Origin: JADJRH01 sp046351455
Lineage (GTDB): Bacteria; Myxococcota_A; Polyangia; Polyangiales; Polyangiaceae
Reading direction: 5' to 3'
Length of the DNA stretch: 64,000 nt
Assembly: GCA_046351455.1 (NCBI GenBank)
Contig: JAXLYM010000004.1
Span: 1 to 64,000 of the forward strand
Shown here: positions 63,085-64,000 of the stretch, one piece after another
Position numbering within the stretch: position 1 is the first letter of the stretch
Layout: every line of letters starts with the position of its first letter
The notes under the pieces: generated by a model
Seen by the model: only the letters and a program-made list of their open reading frames with translations
Databases searched by the model: none
Told to the model about the DNA's origin: nothing
Position numbers and translations under genes: made by a program

Positions 63085-64000
63085 CTTCGATGTTCGTGTT
63101 TTTTTGCACGGCCTCGCTCGGGTGCGGCCCGGACAAGCCGAAACCCGCGGTTCCGGTGGGCCCGGTCGACGAGTGGGCCAATCTGCCGAAGAGCGCACAA
63201 TGGCTCCACGCGGTCGGTGACTTCTCCGGCACGAAGAAAGAGGAGTGCGCGGAGGCGCTGAAGTGGGTCACCGGAGAGTCGGAGTGTCAGGCCGGCGCCT
63301 GTGAGGACGCGGAGGAGCTGACGAAAGACTGGCTGTCTCGGTGCCCCGAATTCGCGCACCGCGACGTCGACAAGGTGAAGGAGCTGCTCGCGAAGTACCA
63401 CGAGCGCGCAGCGCAGCCGGATCCGCCGTGCCGCGCGCAGCTCAAGCCGATGCTCGAAGGCAAGTGCGGGGAGGACGCGACGTGCGAGGGGCCCGCGCAG
63501 AAGTGGGTCACGCGGTGCGCGGGGCCGATGGGCTCGCCGCTCGCGGTGCACAAGCTCGTCACGTTCGTGCAGCGCATGGTGAAGGACCACGACGTGGAGC
63601 TCGACACGCGCTCGTGCGGCGTCCTCCGCGACGAGGCGGTGAGCGGCGTGACGTGCGGCGACCGCTTCAAGTGCGAGGACGCGATCGCGAAGATCGACGT
63701 GTTCCGCACGCGCTGCGAAGAGGAGGGCGACCGTCCGACCGTCGCGTTCGCGCTCGCCGAGATGACGATCCAGGCCGCCGCGGAGCGCAAGGTGGAGGCG
63801 ATCCTCGCGATCGCCGACGACGAGGGCTCCGCGGCGATCCGCGCGAAGCTGTCGCCGCTCGTCGCGGACGGGACGGGCCTCGTCGTGAGCGTGTGCGGTC
63901 AGCGCGTGAGCTCGTTCGATTCGTACACGGCGGCGCGGAAGGACTGCGATCCGGCCGGCGCGATCACGTTCGCGCGCGCCTTCAAGGTGGGCAGCGCGTT
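63063..64000 (+). CDS. Partial Cys-repeat lipoprotein, runs off the window
   Basis: This frame stays open to the window end. From GTG 63063 it reads MKRPVCATSMFVFFCTASLG-C, a well-formed lipoprotein signal; ATG 63000 (with GAGG site) and ATG 63090 are alternatives. The mature part has three repeated Cys units: ECAEAL...ESECQAGACED...RCPEF, PPCRAQL...GKCGEDATCEG...RCAGP and RSCGVL...VTCGDRFKCED...RCEEE, each with four cysteines at similar spacing. Family not recognised. C-terminal end is missing. Confidence 0.75.
   Translation, partial: MKRPVCATSMFVFFCTASLGCGPDKPKPAVPVGPVDEWANLPKSAQWLHAVGDFSGTKKEECAEALKWVTGESECQAGACEDAEELTKDWLSRCPEFAHRDVDKVKELLAKYHERAAQPDPPCRAQLKPMLEGKCGEDATCEGPAQKWVTRCAGPMGSPLAVHKLVTFVQRMVKDHDVELDTRSCGVLRDEAVSGVTCGDRFKCEDAIAKIDVFRTRCEEEGDRPTVAFALAEMTIQAAAERKVEAILAIADDEGSAAIRAKLSPLVADGTGLVVSVCGQRVSSFDSYTAARKDCDPAGAITFARAFKVGSA

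Overview
The window looks like chromosome of a large-genome Myxococcota bacterium, most likely order Polyangiales (Sorangium/Polyangium relatives). GC is very high throughout. Signalling and envelope families typical of that group dominate: eukaryotic-like Ser/Thr kinases, an FHA sigma-54 activator, OmpA proteins with thrombospondin type-3 repeats, FecR/LysM proteins, PEGA/TPR proteins, Gly-rich beta-helix lipoproteins, VIT-VWA proteins and an RHS toxin. The taxon is inferred from family content; no rRNA or tRNA gene was seen.

Layout. 38-9186: a minus-strand Ser/Thr kinase, then a tight minus-strand operon (OmpA, membrane adenylate cyclase, LysM-FecR-barrel), diverging from an FHA-sigma54-Fis activator. 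9417-15340: a GFA-type zinc protein and a minus-strand polymorphic-toxin locus (small lipoprotein, Tat-like mini-ORF, 1256-aa RHS protein with a GIY-YIG-like tip, Imm26-like immunity protein). 15790-23694: a five-gene minus-strand operon (two kinases, a one-TM protein, a TPR/PEGA protein, a Gly-rich lipoprotein), diverging from a small protein plus sigma-factor pair. 23751-27393: an accessory patch of lower-GC orphan genes, a 42-bp tandem array of dyads and an IS110-family element with a structured leader.

27473-32853: a minus-strand housekeeping-like operon (LolA-like lipoprotein, RluA-RlmI fusion, PRPP-synthetase-like protein, GT39-like membrane protein). 32935-38360: an L,D-transpeptidase and a second copy of the one-TM / TPR-PEGA / Gly-rich lipoprotein triad. 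38445-43922: an ATGA-coupled operon of three putative outer-membrane proteins around a 1019-aa M19-dipeptidase-like lipoprotein. 43930-49172: a large barrel protein, a second OmpA/TSP3 protein and a Myxococcales-type small protein. 49324-58424: two tandem giant FecR-VIT-VWA-repeat proteins. 58864-64000: a lipoprotein, a DJ-1/PfpI protein, an SDR with a twin-dyad operator, a trypsin-like secreted protease and a partial Cys-repeat lipoprotein.

Taken together most of the window builds, senses or modifies the cell envelope. Genes are repeatedly joined by ATGA, GTGA, TTGA or TGATG overlaps, so translation-coupled operons are the rule. The strongest candidates for an undescribed system are the duplicated triad tied to kinases and a sigma factor, the tandem VIT-VWA giants, and the palindromic 42-bp array.
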